64,000 nucleotides of DNA from Pseudarthrobacter polychromogenes (GCF_014644495.1 NZ_BMKU01000009.1:118151-182150); one strand, 5' to 3'; numbered from the stretch's first letter, positions 45,351 through 54,942 are shown. Program-made: numbers and translations. Notes: generated by a model not told the origin, from the sequence alone.

Positions 45351-46123
45351 CAGAGGACCTCGGAGAGGAAACGCTGGAGGCGTTCGCTGCGCGGGTTGTC
45401 GAAGATCTCCGCGGGCGTGCCCGATTCCACCACTTCGCCTTCATCCATGAAGACCACCTGGTCGGCAACCTTCCGGGCGAAGCCCATCTCATGCGTCACC
45501 ACCACCATGGTCATTCCCCGTTTGGCGAGCGAGGCCATGAGGGTCAGGACTCCTTTGACGAGCTCGGGGTCCAGGGCGCTGGTGGCCTCGTCGAAGAGCA
45601 TCACTTCCGGTTCCATGGCGAGGGCACGGGCAATGGCGACGCGCTGCTGCTGGCCGCCCGAAAGGTCCCGCGGGCGGTGGTCGGCGCGTTCGGCGAGTCC
45701 CACTTCGGCCAATCGGCGCCGTGCGCGTTCCCTTGCCTCCGCCTTGGACATCTTCTTGACGCTCCAGAGTGCGAGGGCCACGTTTTCCAGGGCGGTGTGG
45801 TCCGGGAAGAGGTTGAAGTGCTGGAACACCATCCCGATCCGGCTGCGCAGGATGTCCGGGTTGACCTTCAGTGCACTGTCCCCGGCGAGGACAACGTCTC
45901 CGCTTTTGGGTTCATGCAGCCTGTTGACGCCCCGGAGGAGGGTGGACTTGCCGGACCCGGACGGGCCGATAATGCAGGTGGTGGTGCCGGGTGCCACGGA
46001 AAGGCTGACGTTGCGGAGGACCTCGATGTCCCCGTAGGCCATGGTCAGGTTCTTCAGCTCCAGGCTGGAGCCGTGGAAGGTGTCGATGTCAGCGGTGGGG
46101 TTGGCGCTGGTGGTGGTGATCAT
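45350..46123 (-). CDS. Polar amino-acid ABC transporter ATP-binding protein (GlnQ type)
   Basis: 257 residues from ATG 46123, which overlaps the permease stop by 4 bases (ATGA); the open frame continues upstream inside the permease and is rejected. Walker [10 protein letters not shown] (53-61), Q-loop [18 protein letters not shown], signature [15 protein letters not shown] near 155, Walker [15 protein letters not shown] near 175, H-loop VVVTHEMGF. Length and motifs match the glutamine/arginine/histidine importer class. Energises the permease encoded just upstream. Confidence 0.94.
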   Translation of the reverse strand: MITTTSANPTADIDTFHGSSLELKNLTMAYGDIEVLRNVSLSVAPGTTTCIIGPSGSGKSTLLRGVNRLHEPKSGDVVLAGDSALKVNPDILRSRIGMVFQHFNLFPDHTALENVALALWSVKKMSKAEARERARRRLAEVGLAERADHRPRDLSGGQQQRVAIARALAMEPEVMLFDEATSALDPELVKGVLTLMASLAKRGMTMVVVTHEMGFARKVADQVVFMDEGEVVESGTPAEIFDNPRSERLQRFLSEVL

Positions 46124-46908
46124 GTGTTGCTCCCGGTAGTGAGCGGCGAGGCCGCGTCGAGTTCCTTGACTTCGTTGAGGCCGCTGGTGGGGGCCGAGGG
46201 GCGGCGCTTTCCTGCCCGGAAGCGGCTGTCGAAGTAGTTGACCAGGTGGGTGAGCGGCACGGTGATGATGAGGTAGAAGACGCCCGCCATCACCAACGGG
46301 GAGAGGTTCCCGGAGAGTACCGCGGCGTCCTGGCCCACTCGGAAGAGTTCGCGTTCGCTGACCAGCAGCCCCAGGAAGTAGACCAGCGAGGAGTCCTTGA
46401 CGATGGCGATGAACTGGTTTACCAGCGCCGGCAGTACGCGGCGGATGCCCTGGGGGATGACCACCAGTGCCATGGATTTGCCGTAGCTCATCCCCAGGGC
46501 GCGGCATGCCTCGCCCTGGCCCTTGTCCACGCTCTGGATGCCGGCACGGAAGATTTCGCCAATGTAGGCGCTGGCAATCAGGCTGAGGGCGATGATGCCC
46601 AGGGGGTACGGCGAGGGGCCAAAGATCGACTGGCTGAGCCGGGCAAAGCCCTGGCCGATCAGGAGGATGGTCAGGATGGCCGGCAGGCCGCGGAAGAGGT
46701 CCGTGTAGATGCGGGCCGGAATGCGCAGCCACCTGGACGGTGAGATGCCCATGACGGCCACCACCATGCCCAGGACCACGCCAATGACGGTGGCGGCGAC
46801 GGAGATGATGAGGGTGTTGAGGAGGCCTACCGCCAGTAGCTGGGGCAGGACTTCGGCCATGGCGCCGAAGTCGAAGAAGGTGCGGATGATGGTGTTGAGC
46901 CAGTCCAT
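46120..46908 (-). CDS. Polar amino-acid ABC transporter permease
   Basis: 262 residues of the HisM/GlnP type with five or so helices. The conserved loop reads [25 protein letters not shown] at about 130-155, and [16 protein letters not shown] precedes it. It forms the channel of the importer with the ATPase and binding protein. An 87-base gap separates it from the binding-protein gene upstream. Only one permease gene is present, so it probably forms a homodimer. Confidence 0.93.
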   Translation of the reverse strand: MDWLNTIIRTFFDFGAMAEVLPQLLAVGLLNTLIISVAATVIGVVLGMVVAVMGISPSRWLRIPARIYTDLFRGLPAILTILLIGQGFARLSQSIFGPSPYPLGIIALSLIASAYIGEIFRAGIQSVDKGQGEACRALGMSYGKSMALVVIPQGIRRVLPALVNQFIAIVKDSSLVYFLGLLVSERELFRVGQDAAVLSGNLSPLVMAGVFYLIITVPLTHLVNYFDSRFRAGKRRPSAPTSGLNEVKELDAASPLTTGSNT

Positions 46909-46995
46909 TGAATGCTCTCAGGTGTTAGTTGTGCCGGTGGCAGCCGGGCGGGCCTTGGTGTGGAAACGTTCGGCCCGCCCGGGCATACCCGTGGT

Positions 46996-47865
46996 CTACT
47001 TGCTTGCTGTCGGGGCCGGGGTTGCGGTCTGTTCTGCCTTCGGGAGGTACTGCTCGGGCATCGGGGAACCCGGGAACCACTTCTCGTAGAGCTTCTTCCA
47101 GGTACCGTCCTCCATGGCCTCGGCCAGGCCCTTGTTCAGGGCTTCCTTGAGGGCGGTCTTGCCTTTGGCGACGGCGAACCCGGCCGGCGCGTCGAAGGAC
47201 GGGATGTCCGCGGCGCTGACCAGTCCGAACTGTTCCTGGTAGGACTTCGCAGCTTCGTAGTCCAGGAAATGTGCATCCACTGAACCGCTGTTGACGGCGG
47301 AGATTGCCGTGTTGTTGTCCGGGAACCGCACCAGGCCGGCCGAGGTGAAATTCTTCACTGCATAGGCTTCCTGCAGCGTTCCCTGCACCACGCCAAGGCG
47401 TTTGCCGGAAAGTCCGTCGGCGTTGTTGATGCCGGAGGACTTGGTGGTGATGACCGTCAGGTATCCGGCCAGGTAGCCGTCAGAGAAGTCCACCGTTTCC
47501 TTGCGCTTGTCCGTGATGCCGATGGCGGCCACGCCGGCATCGAACTGGCCGTTGGCGACGGCGGCCAGCAGGCCCGAGAAATCCTGCCCGGTGAAGACCA
47601 CATTGTCTACACCGGCGCGGGCGGCAACATCCGTGAAGAGCTCCACGTCGAAGCCGGTGAACTTACCCTGGGCGTCGGTGAAGGTGTAGGGCTTCGAATC
47701 GCCCAGGCTCGCTACGCGGATGGATCCGGGCTCAATCAGGCCGTAGGGGTTTTCGGCCGGCGAGGATGAGGCTGAAGAGGAGCCGCCGCAGCCGGAGAGT
47801 GCCAGGACCGCGGCAACAGCCGCGGCAATGAGCGCCGCGGGGCGCACAGTGGTTCGAGTAATCAC
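46996..47865 (-). CDS. Amino-acid-type ABC transporter substrate-binding lipoprotein (family 3)
   Basis: 289 residues from GTG 47865 with GGAAAA 8 bases upstream; a longer open frame runs into the operator region and is rejected. Signal: [10 protein letters not shown], hydrophobic core, lipobox LSGC at about 21-24, then a Ser/Gly-rich linker. Mature family-3 motifs: [60 protein letters not shown], and a closing [11 protein letters not shown]. First gene of the operon, facing the divergent LacI gene across the paired operators at 47944-47982. Confidence 0.92.
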   Translation of the reverse strand: MITRTTVRPAALIAAAVAAVLALSGCGGSSSASSSPAENPYGLIEPGSIRVASLGDSKPYTFTDAQGKFTGFDVELFTDVAARAGVDNVVFTGQDFSGLLAAVANGQFDAGVAAIGITDKRKETVDFSDGYLAGYLTVITTKSSGINNADGLSGKRLGVVQGTLQEAYAVKNFTSAGLVRFPDNNTAISAVNSGSVDAHFLDYEAAKSYQEQFGLVSAADIPSFDAPAGFAVAKGKTALKEALNKGLAEAMEDGTWKKLYEKWFPGSPMPEQYLPKAEQTATPAPTASK

Positions 47866-47943
47866 AGCTAGTTTTCCAATCGTGAGGAAGCGGGGAGATG
47901 GAGGATCAAGATCCGCCGTGGCGGGTTTACCGGAAACCATTGC

Positions 47944-47982
47944 TGAGTCCGGTCTCAATGCCTACGATTGAGACCGGACTCA
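47944..47982. promoter_or_regulatory. Paired LacI-type operators forming a 16-bp-arm inverted repeat
   Basis: Arms 47944-47959 and 47967-47982 are exact inverted copies with a 7-base spacer. Each arm (TGAGTCCGGTCTCAAT) is itself a near-palindrome centred on CCGG, as in LacI operators, so two operators 23 bp apart face both divergent genes. TTGAGA in each arm could be a -35 element for each direction. Confidence 0.65.
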
Positions 47983-48047
47983 CATCGATGGATAGAAATG
48001 TAATCGACGCCACTAAGGGCGTCAAGGGTCCATTACGAAAGGCCGAC

Positions 48048-49163
48048 ATGAGTACTGATGCTTCACGGCGACGCGACGTCACTGTTGCCGACGTCGCCAA
48101 AACCGCGCAGGTGTCCAAGGCCCAGGCCGCCCGCGCCCTGGGCAACTACGGGGCGGTGAGCGAGGACGTGCGGGAGCGGGTGCTGGCTGCCGCGGAAGAG
48201 TTGAACTATCGGCCCAACGAGCTTGCCCGCAGCATGAACACGGGAAAATCAAACACCATCGGCGTGGTGTTGGGCGATATCGAAAACCCGCATTTCGGGC
48301 TGGCCACCCGGGGAATCACGGACACCGCCAAAAAGAGCGGCTTCAACGTCATCCTGGTCAATACGGATGAAGACTGGGCGGCGGAAGTGGACGCCGTCAG
48401 GGTGCTGCTGGACAAGCGGGTAGACGGCCTGATCGTCGCCCCCGCTTCCTCCGTTGAGACCCGGCACCTGCAGGACGTCCACCATTCCGGAAGGCCACTG
48501 GTCCTGCTGGACCGCACGGCCAAAGGGCTGGACGTGGACACGGTGGCCGTGGACATGGAAGGCATTTCCCATGAATCAACCCGCTATTTGATTGAGGCCG
48601 GGCACAGCCGGATCGCCTTCATCTCCACGCTTCGAACGGATGACTCCTACGCCACGGGCCTGTCCCTGGGCTCTTCCCAGATCTCGGACCGGCGGGACGG
48701 AATCATGCGGGCGTTCCGGGAAGCGGGCCTCAAGGAACCCGACGATCTGGTGCGCTTCAACGCCGACGGACCGGAAACCATCAAGAAGATCACCCGTGAA
48801 CTGCTGCAGCAGCCGGACCCTGCAACGGCCATCATCGCCTCGGACGGCCTGATCGGACTCAGTGTTGTGGAAGCCATCCAGGACCTCGGCCTCGCTATCC
48901 CGGATGATGTCTCGTTCCTCATGTACGACGATTTCGCCTGGACCCGCCTCACCAGGCCGCCGTTGACGGTGATCGCCCAGCCTGTCTACGAGATGGGCGT
49001 CGCCGCCGCCGAGGCCCTCATCCGGCAGATCCAGGGCAGGAAGGCGCCGACGGCCAAACCCGAATTCGCCGCGACCCTCGTCAAGCGCGGCTCGGTGGGC
49101 GGGCCGTCCGGCGGCAAGGGCAGCCACCACGGCCGGCGGAAGGAAAACCTGCCGGCGACGTAA
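48048..49163 (+). CDS. LacI-family transcriptional regulator of the amino-acid-type importer operon
   Basis: 371 residues from ATG 48048 with GAAAGG 5 bases upstream; 50 further in-frame codons upstream span the operators. HTH at about 11-33 (TVADVAKTAQVSKAQAARALGN, with the uncommon KAQAAR recognition helix), hinge LNYRPNELARSM, effector domain with VDGLIVAPASSVETRHL, AGHSRIAFISTL, VSFLMYDDFAWTRLTRPPLTVIAQP, and a basic Gly/His-rich tail. LacI proteins usually sense sugars, so control of an amino-acid-type importer is unusual. Divergent from that operon across 182 bases. Confidence 0.92.
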   Translation: MSTDASRRRDVTVADVAKTAQVSKAQAARALGNYGAVSEDVRERVLAAAEELNYRPNELARSMNTGKSNTIGVVLGDIENPHFGLATRGITDTAKKSGFNVILVNTDEDWAAEVDAVRVLLDKRVDGLIVAPASSVETRHLQDVHHSGRPLVLLDRTAKGLDVDTVAVDMEGISHESTRYLIEAGHSRIAFISTLRTDDSYATGLSLGSSQISDRRDGIMRAFREAGLKEPDDLVRFNADGPETIKKITRELLQQPDPATAIIASDGLIGLSVVEAIQDLGLAIPDDVSFLMYDDFAWTRLTRPPLTVIAQPVYEMGVAAAEALIRQIQGRKAPTAKPEFAATLVKRGSVGGPSGGKGSHHGRRKENLPAT

Positions 49164-49265
49164 ACTTCGCCGGACGTTCATTTCCCCCTCAACGGCGAGC
49201 ATGCCCGGTCCGCGTAGCGTGAAAAACGTTCCGAGAACCACCCGTCAACAGCCGTGAGGATTGCC

Positions 49266-50120
49266 ATGATCACCAGCCAGCAGCCCGTCGTCCTGACCAG
49301 CAGCAGCATCGATTCGACTGACGAGGACGTGGTGGAGGCCAACGTCGGCATCGTGGATGCCATGCACGGCGCCCTGCTGCGGACCGAAGAGATGTCGCCT
49401 GTCGCCGTCCGCAGCTACTACGTGGATTTCTATCTCGCCCAGGCACTGGAGGGCGGCTTCGCGCAGTACGTCTTCACCGCCGTCGACCGCTCCGAAACGG
49501 ACACCCTGGTCCGGGAAGGCATGGCGGGCATGGGCGCCCCTGCCCATCTTGACCTGTTCAACCGGGCAGTGGAGGCATTTGATGATCTGTCCGAGGAGGA
49601 CGAGGAGCGCTACCTGGACGGCGGCCTGGATGAGGACTCCGAGGAAGTTCCCGACGGCGTCCTCCGGATGGAGGAGCTCGACGGCGAGTTCGAGGAGCTG
49701 CTGGAACGGGAGAACATTACGGCACTCAACGCCGCCTGGCTCCGCAGCCAGGCGGAGCTGCTGGTGCTGGACGACGAAGAGGTCGGCGCGTACATCGAGC
49801 GGCTTGCGTCAATGATTCCCGATCTGCCGGAGCGCCAGGCACAGGCGGACGCCGAGGCCCTTGAGGATGCGCCCGACTTCGAAATCATCATCCGCGAACT
49901 CTGCAGCATTGCCGGGCATGAACTCCTCAAAATCACCATGGGCGACCCCAACTACGTCCACAACGGCGAACGTGCCCTGGCCTGGCACTTCTCAACCGAC
50001 CAAGGCGGGTTCCTGATGGTCGAGGAGGAGGACGAGGCCTTCATGATCAACCCCGAAACACAGGAAATCGTGGCAGCCGTGGAGTTCGAAGAAGCAGACG
50101 TGGAGATGGCCGGCGCCTAG
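49266..50120 (+). CDS. DUF4375 (DMP19-like) acidic protein
   Basis: 284 residues from ATG 49266, with GAGGA 7 bases before it (a GTG 12 bases earlier is part of that site). The N-terminal 130 residues match DUF4375 (SYYVDFYLAQALEGGFAQYV, followed by VREGMAGMGAPAHLDLFN), the family of the Neisseria DNA-mimic protein DMP19. By my count it has 69 Asp/Glu against 14 Lys/Arg, so it is strongly negative, as expected of a DNA mimic, though many DUF4375 proteins are just uncharacterised. No operon partner: LacI ends 100 bases upstream and GH3 converges 20 bases downstream. Confidence 0.72.
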   Translation: MITSQQPVVLTSSSIDSTDEDVVEANVGIVDAMHGALLRTEEMSPVAVRSYYVDFYLAQALEGGFAQYVFTAVDRSETDTLVREGMAGMGAPAHLDLFNRAVEAFDDLSEEDEERYLDGGLDEDSEEVPDGVLRMEELDGEFEELLERENITALNAAWLRSQAELLVLDDEEVGAYIERLASMIPDLPERQAQADAEALEDAPDFEIIIRELCSIAGHELLKITMGDPNYVHNGERALAWHFSTDQGGFLMVEEEDEAFMINPETQEIVAAVEFEEADVEMAGA

Positions 50121-50140
50121 GACGGCCGACCCGGCCTGGG

Positions 50141-53050
50141 CTACGTCAGCTGCATCCGGCTCACCGTAGCGGCGCCTTCCAGCACCAGTCGGAAGGCGCC
50201 GCTGCCCTCGCGGAATGCTGTGCCGGAACGAAGCTGTATTCGCAGTTCTCCGCTGCAGCCCGGGGCAACCCTGGCGCTCCCCACGGTGTTCCAGGTGTCG
50301 GCTGGTCCGGGTATCTGGATGCGCACCAGGCCGGCAGGGCCTGCAGGTTCGCTGGAAACTACATCAAGCAGCACCTGGTTGCCGTCGGCAGGGGCCGGCT
50401 CCCAGCCGCGGTAGAGCGCCCAGCCGGGCCGGGTAGTGTCCGCCGGGGCTATCGCCGTGCCGGCCAGGGGTGTTTCGGGCACCAGGGCCAGATTGTGGCA
50501 GGAGTCGAAGTTCGCTGCCCGGAACCACCGCCCGGAGCGGCGCCCAGGACCGGCTTTGCCAGATACGGTGAGCGGCACCGCCAGCGGAAGATCCTCCGCG
50601 GATGCGCCCACCAGGAACTGATACGTTCCCGGCTCCACCAGCATCCGTTCTTCCACCACGCTGTAGGTTGCCAGCCTGTGCAGCGGAACCCGGATCCTTG
50701 CCGTGGCCGCGCCTCCCGCCGGAACCTCCACCCGCTGGTGGCCCACCAACAGGCGGCGGGGGAACTCGAAGCGGTGGTCCGGAGCGGACGCATACACCTG
50801 CACCAGTTCCGACGCCGGGCGCGCACCCGTGTTGCGCAGCTCCACCGCCAGTTCTGCCTGGTCCGCGCCCTGGGGGCCTTCGCCCGGCAGTTCGCGCAGG
50901 GCCACGGATTCGTAGTGCACCTCGCCGTACGTCAGGCCGTGCCCCAGTGCGAACAAGGGTTCCGCGCGGCTGTACAGGTAGGTGGAGCGGGAGGTGATGA
51001 TGTCGTAGTCCAGGATGTCCGCAAGGTCCCCGTCCCGGCGGAACCAGGTCTGCGGCAGCCGCCCGGACGGCTCCGTGTCACCGCTCAGGATATCCGCCAC
51101 ACCGTTGCCCAGCTCCTGCCCGCCGTGGGACGTCCAGACGATGGCCGGCGTATCGGCGAGCGCGCCGAGGGCATAAGGGTAGGAGGACGCAATTACCAAC
51201 ACAGTGCGCGGGTTGGCCTCACGCACCACGCGGACCAGTTCCTGGTCTGCCAGCGGGAGGTCCAGGGTGGTGCGGTCCAGCGTCTCCCGGCCTCCGAGGT
51301 GCGGGTCGTTTCCCACCACCACGACGGCGGTGCGGGCAGTGGACGCGGCCTGCCGGGCAGCCTCGTGGCCGGACTTGAGCGTACGGAGCACAAAGCGGTC
51401 GGCCGTGCCGGCGCCGGGAACAAGGGCAGCGCTCGCCGTGCCCGCTTCAACGCGAAGCCATTTCCCGGTCCCCACATGCTGCAGCGCGGCAGTGCCGTCC
51501 GTGGCACGGTCCAACCGGAACGTCTCCTGCACCACCCAGCCGCCCACACGGTCAGCCGTGGCGCGCAGGTACCCGTCCCCCGTGTCCGTCACGAACTTCC
51601 CGGTCAGTTGCGACTGGAGGGTCAGCTCTCCCTTGCCCCAGTCTTTGACGATAAACCGCTCCGCTTCGCCGGGAGCAGCGGCCCATGCGGTCAGGACGGC
51701 AGTGCCGTCCCCGCCCAGGTACCCGCCGGTCCGGACGCTCCGCAGGGCCACGACGTCGGCACCTTCCTCGGCAACGACGCCGGCTCCGGTACTTCCGCCG
51801 TAGCGGCGGGTGATTCCGTCGGCGATGCTGACCTCGTCCTGCAGGGTTCCGCTGTACCAGTCGCTCAGCACCCGTGACCCCAGCGTCCCGATGACGGCGA
51901 TGGTTCCGGGGTCGCTGCCCAGCGGGAGCAGGCCGGTGCCGGCGTCGGAGGCGTCCCCGGTCCCGGGATCGTTGCGCAGCACCACCACGGACTTTGCGGC
52001 TGCTTCCCGTGCCAGCCGGACGTGGGCGGCCGCGCCGATGGCGTCCGTCCCGATCGTGGCATAGGGATCGTTTTCCGGCGTGAACTCGCCGGTCCTGGCA
52101 CGGAGCGTGAGGAGCCGCAGCACCGCCCGGTCAATGTCGGCCTCGCTGATGAGGCCCTTCTCAAGCGCCTCATTGACGTAGGCGATGGACGGCGCCGGGT
52201 TGTCGCCGTCGTCCGTAAAGCTGTCCACCCCGGCGTGGAGGGCGGCCGCGTAGGCTGCCGGGCCGTCGTCGAAATACTTCTCCGCCCGGAAGAGGGAACC
52301 TGGCGCGCCGGCGTCCGTCACAATGGTGACCGACTCCCCGTTGCGCCACTGCCGCAGCTCGGACTGCACCAGGTCGGAGACGTGGGCGGGCCGGCCGTTC
52401 ACCAGGTTGTAGGACAGCATCACCGCCCCCGCCGCCCCGTCCTCGATGGGGGAGCGGTACGCCGGAAGTTCGTATTCGTGCAGGACGCGGGGGCTGAGGG
52501 TGCTGGAGGTGACGTTCCTGTCCAGCTCGTTGTTGTAGCCGAGGAAGTGCTTGAGGGTGGGGACGGTCAGCCAGGTGCGCGGGTCCCTGCCCTTGAGGCC
52601 GCGGCAGTAGGCGCCGGCCAGCTGCGCGGTGAGGTGCGGGTCCTCGGAGAAGCCTTCCTCGTTGCGCCCCCACAAGGGGTGCCGGAGCGGGTTCACCACC
52701 GGCGCCCAGGCGTTCAGGCCCACGGACGGATCCTCCGCCTTCTTCCCGCGGAGCTCAAGGCCCGTGGCCTCGCCGAGCCGTTCGATCAGGCCGACATCCC
52801 AGGTGGCGGCCATGCCCACGGGCTGCGGAAAGACGGTGGCCGGTCCGAGCCAGGCAACACCGTGCGCGGCCTCCGCGCCCGTGTGGAAAGGCGCCAGCCC
52901 CAGCTCCGGAACAGCCGGGGCGTGCTGGTGCAGCATGGCCACCTTCTGCTCAAGGGACAGTGTGCGGAGGATCTGGTGGGCCAGATCTGCAGCGTGTCCA
53001 GTCCCGGCGTCAGCGGCAGGGGAGGGAAGGATGGCGGGTTCTAGACGCAC
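50141..53050 (-). CDS. GH3 beta-glycosidase with inserted beta-trefoil and C-terminal beta domains
   Basis: 969 residues, GTG start, no signal peptide, so cytoplasmic. The N-terminal GH3 barrel (about 20-330) carries the nucleophile Asp245 in TIVTDAGAPGSLF and the KHFLGYNN motif near 166. The second GH3 domain (about 345-660) is interrupted at about 430-555 by a fascin/ricin-like beta-trefoil (repeats such as LQSQLTGKFVTDTGDGYL and LQHVGTGKWLRVE). A fibronectin-III-like domain (about 690-830) and a CBM6-like sandwich (about 835-969) follow. Expected to be a beta-glucosidase or beta-xylosidase acting with the alpha-xylosidase and beta-galactosidase downstream. Divergent from the importer genes. 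Confidence 0.9.
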   Translation of the reverse strand: MRLEPAILPSPAADAGTGHAADLAHQILRTLSLEQKVAMLHQHAPAVPELGLAPFHTGAEAAHGVAWLGPATVFPQPVGMAATWDVGLIERLGEATGLELRGKKAEDPSVGLNAWAPVVNPLRHPLWGRNEEGFSEDPHLTAQLAGAYCRGLKGRDPRTWLTVPTLKHFLGYNNELDRNVTSSTLSPRVLHEYELPAYRSPIEDGAAGAVMLSYNLVNGRPAHVSDLVQSELRQWRNGESVTIVTDAGAPGSLFRAEKYFDDGPAAYAAALHAGVDSFTDDGDNPAPSIAYVNEALEKGLISEADIDRAVLRLLTLRARTGEFTPENDPYATIGTDAIGAAAHVRLAREAAAKSVVVLRNDPGTGDASDAGTGLLPLGSDPGTIAVIGTLGSRVLSDWYSGTLQDEVSIADGITRRYGGSTGAGVVAEEGADVVALRSVRTGGYLGGDGTAVLTAWAAAPGEAERFIVKDWGKGELTLQSQLTGKFVTDTGDGYLRATADRVGGWVVQETFRLDRATDGTAALQHVGTGKWLRVEAGTASAALVPGAGTADRFVLRTLKSGHEAARQAASTARTAVVVVGNDPHLGGRETLDRTTLDLPLADQELVRVVREANPRTVLVIASSYPYALGALADTPAIVWTSHGGQELGNGVADILSGDTEPSGRLPQTWFRRDGDLADILDYDIITSRSTYLYSRAEPLFALGHGLTYGEVHYESVALRELPGEGPQGADQAELAVELRNTGARPASELVQVYASAPDHRFEFPRRLLVGHQRVEVPAGGAATARIRVPLHRLATYSVVEERMLVEPGTYQFLVGASAEDLPLAVPLTVSGKAGPGRRSGRWFRAANFDSCHNLALVPETPLAGTAIAPADTTRPGWALYRGWEPAPADGNQVLLDVVSSEPAGPAGLVRIQIPGPADTWNTVGSARVAPGCSGELRIQLRSGTAFREGSGAFRLVLEGAATVSRMQLT

Positions 53051-53071
53051 GGCAGTCCAATCAGCGGGTTA

Positions 53072-53085
53072 TCGAATCGCTTATA
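53072..53085. promoter_or_regulatory. Candidate LacI operator at the GH3 promoter
   Basis: TCGAATCGCTTATA: its left half matches the left half of the site at 53183. On the minus strand the same bases contain TATAAG (53085-53080), a good -10 for the GH3 gene, so the operator would cover the transcription start. Confidence 0.4.
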
Positions 53086-53168
53086 CAAATTCTGGCGACA
53101 CCCAGTGTTGCACTCCCGCTTGTGAGGCGCAACACATTTTGCCCTTGCCGGATCCAGTGCTGGTGTCA

Positions 53169-53196
53169 TACCCTGATCCAAGTCGAATCGGTTCGA
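53169..53196. promoter_or_regulatory. Candidate promoter -10 and LacI operator before the importer genes
   Basis: TCGAATCGGTTCGA (53183-53196) is a near-perfect 14-base palindrome (12 of 14 positions) with a central CG. TTGCCG (53145) and TACCCT (53169) 18 bases apart could be the promoter, placing the operator at about +1. The likely regulator is the LacI protein encoded at 57017. Confidence 0.55.
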
Positions 53197-53244
53197 TGAA
53201 TCATTGAATCTTCCTCATTGGCTCACACACAAAGGAGTGCTGTC

Positions 53245-54942
53245 ATGCTCGGTTCCCAGGTAGACCCGTCAAGGGGACGCCCCCATAAATCCGCCAGCCG
53301 CCTGCTCAACGAGGCCTCCGGCGGCGTCAACCGCCGTTCCTTCCTCGGCATCCTCAGCGGTGCGGTGTTCCTGGCGGCAGCCCCTGCAGCGCTGACGGCC
53401 TGCTCGGGAGGCGCCGCGCCGCAGGCAGCCACTTCCGGAAGCCTGGCCGAAACGGTGGCCAAGCTGGTGCCCGCCTACAAGCCCCTCGAACTGGTCACAC
53501 CGGACATCCCCTCCGTGAACGGCTCCACGCCGGGCTTCACCAGCATCCCCTCGTCCCTGGTCAAGTCCGTGCCCACGCCTCCCGGAAGCGGCGGAACCTA
53601 CACGGCCATGACGCCCGCCTGGTGGGCCGTCCCGCCTGCGCTGCCGGAAAACAGCTACTACAAGGCGGTCAACGAAAAGCTCGGCGCCACCATCAACTTC
53701 CAGGTCAACGATGGCAACGCCTACGCGGACAAGGTGCAGACAGTCCTCGCCTCGCCCAAGGACGTGCCGGACTGGATGGTCATTCCGGGATGGAACCTGC
53801 CGCCGCGCTTCGGGCAGGCGGCTGCGGGCGTCTTCCAGGACCTCTCCGAATTCATCGCAGGGGACAAAGTCAACAAATACCCCAACCTGGCGAACATTCC
53901 GACGGCCGCGTGGAAGATGGGCTGTTTCGAGGGCGGCCTTTACGGGCTGCCCTACCCCGGCGCCCTGATCTCGGACGCCATCTTCTACCGCGCGGACCTC
54001 TTCGAGGAACTCGGAGTCAAGCCGCCCACGTCCGCCGACGAATACCGCACGCTGGCCAAGGAACTCACGGACGAATCCAAGAACCGCTGGGGTTCCGAGG
54101 ACGTCTGGAACGGCGCGCAGATCATGCACGGCGTTGTCCCCAAGTGGAAGCAGGTGGACGGCAAGCTGCAGAACAAGGTGGAAACGGACGAGTATCGGGC
54201 TGCGCTTGAGTGGACGGCGAAACTGTTCGCCGACGGCTCGGTCCACCCGGACGCCGTGGCCGGCAACGCGCAGCAGTCCAAGCAGCGCTTCGAATCCGGT
54301 GCCTCCCTGATGGCCTCGGACGGCATGGGCTCCTGGCACGAGGCCCTGGCCCGCGTCCTTCCCTCCAACCCGAAGTTCAACATGCAGCCCATGGACTACT
54401 TCGCCCCTGACGGCGGCAAGCCCACCCTGTTCCGGGCCCAGCCGGCAGCGATCTTCAGCTTCATCAAGAAAACGGACCCCGCCAAGGTGGAGGAGATGCT
54501 GGCGCTGGCCAACTTCATGGCGGCCCCTTTCGGCACCGAGGAGAACGTGCTGATCAACAACGGCGTGGAGGGCGTGCACTTCACCAGGGACGCACAGGGC
54601 ATCCCGAAGGCCACGGCCAAGGGCACCGAGGAGGTCACCAGCACCTACGCGTTCCTGGTGAACGCCCCGATCGTGAACTCAATGGTCCAGTACCCGGGGC
54701 TGGTGCAGTCCCAGTCCGAGTGGGAGGCACGCCAGGCACCCAACGTTGTGGAGGACGCCTTCTTCGGCATGCAGATCCAGGAACCGGCCAAGTTCGGCTC
54801 ACTGTCCAAGCCGTTTGACGATCTGGCCAAGGACATCATCCGCGGACGCAAGAGCATGAAGGACCTCGACGCCGAACTCGCCACCTGGAAGAGCAAGGGC
54901 GGCGACGAACTCCGGGACTTCTACGCCGGATTCCTGGCCTAG
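53245..54942 (+). CDS. LplA-type extracellular solute-binding lipoprotein, Tat-like signal
   Basis: 565 residues from ATG 53245, AAAGGAG 8 bases upstream. The N-terminus has a Tat-type signal: NRRSFLGILSG, hydrophobic stretch, then a lipobox-like LTAC near residue 52. The mature part is a large family-1 binding protein of the LplA/YtcQ class (about 500 residues), as used for complex oligosaccharides: NFQVNDGNAYADKVQTVLAS, GLYGLPYPGALISDAIFYRADLFEELG region, TPSL-like NAPIVNSMVQYPG. First gene of the importer; xyloglucan oligosaccharides are the expected ligand. Confidence 0.92.
   Translation: MLGSQVDPSRGRPHKSASRLLNEASGGVNRRSFLGILSGAVFLAAAPAALTACSGGAAPQAATSGSLAETVAKLVPAYKPLELVTPDIPSVNGSTPGFTSIPSSLVKSVPTPPGSGGTYTAMTPAWWAVPPALPENSYYKAVNEKLGATINFQVNDGNAYADKVQTVLASPKDVPDWMVIPGWNLPPRFGQAAAGVFQDLSEFIAGDKVNKYPNLANIPTAAWKMGCFEGGLYGLPYPGALISDAIFYRADLFEELGVKPPTSADEYRTLAKELTDESKNRWGSEDVWNGAQIMHGVVPKWKQVDGKLQNKVETDEYRAALEWTAKLFADGSVHPDAVAGNAQQSKQRFESGASLMASDGMGSWHEALARVLPSNPKFNMQPMDYFAPDGGKPTLFRAQPAAIFSFIKKTDPAKVEEMLALANFMAAPFGTEENVLINNGVEGVHFTRDAQGIPKATAKGTEEVTSTYAFLVNAPIVNSMVQYPGLVQSQSEWEARQAPNVVEDAFFGMQIQEPAKFGSLSKPFDDLAKDIIRGRKSMKDLDAELATWKSKGGDELRDFYAGFLA

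Noticed and set aside
50124..50136. GGCCG-ACC-CGGCC mini hairpin between DUF4375 and GH3 genes
   Set aside because: Only 5 bp of stem; too short to call a terminator in such GC-rich DNA.
52022..53044. 340-codon plus-strand frame inside the GH3 gene
   Set aside because: Antisense shadow; the GH3 frame shows nucleophile and domain structure.
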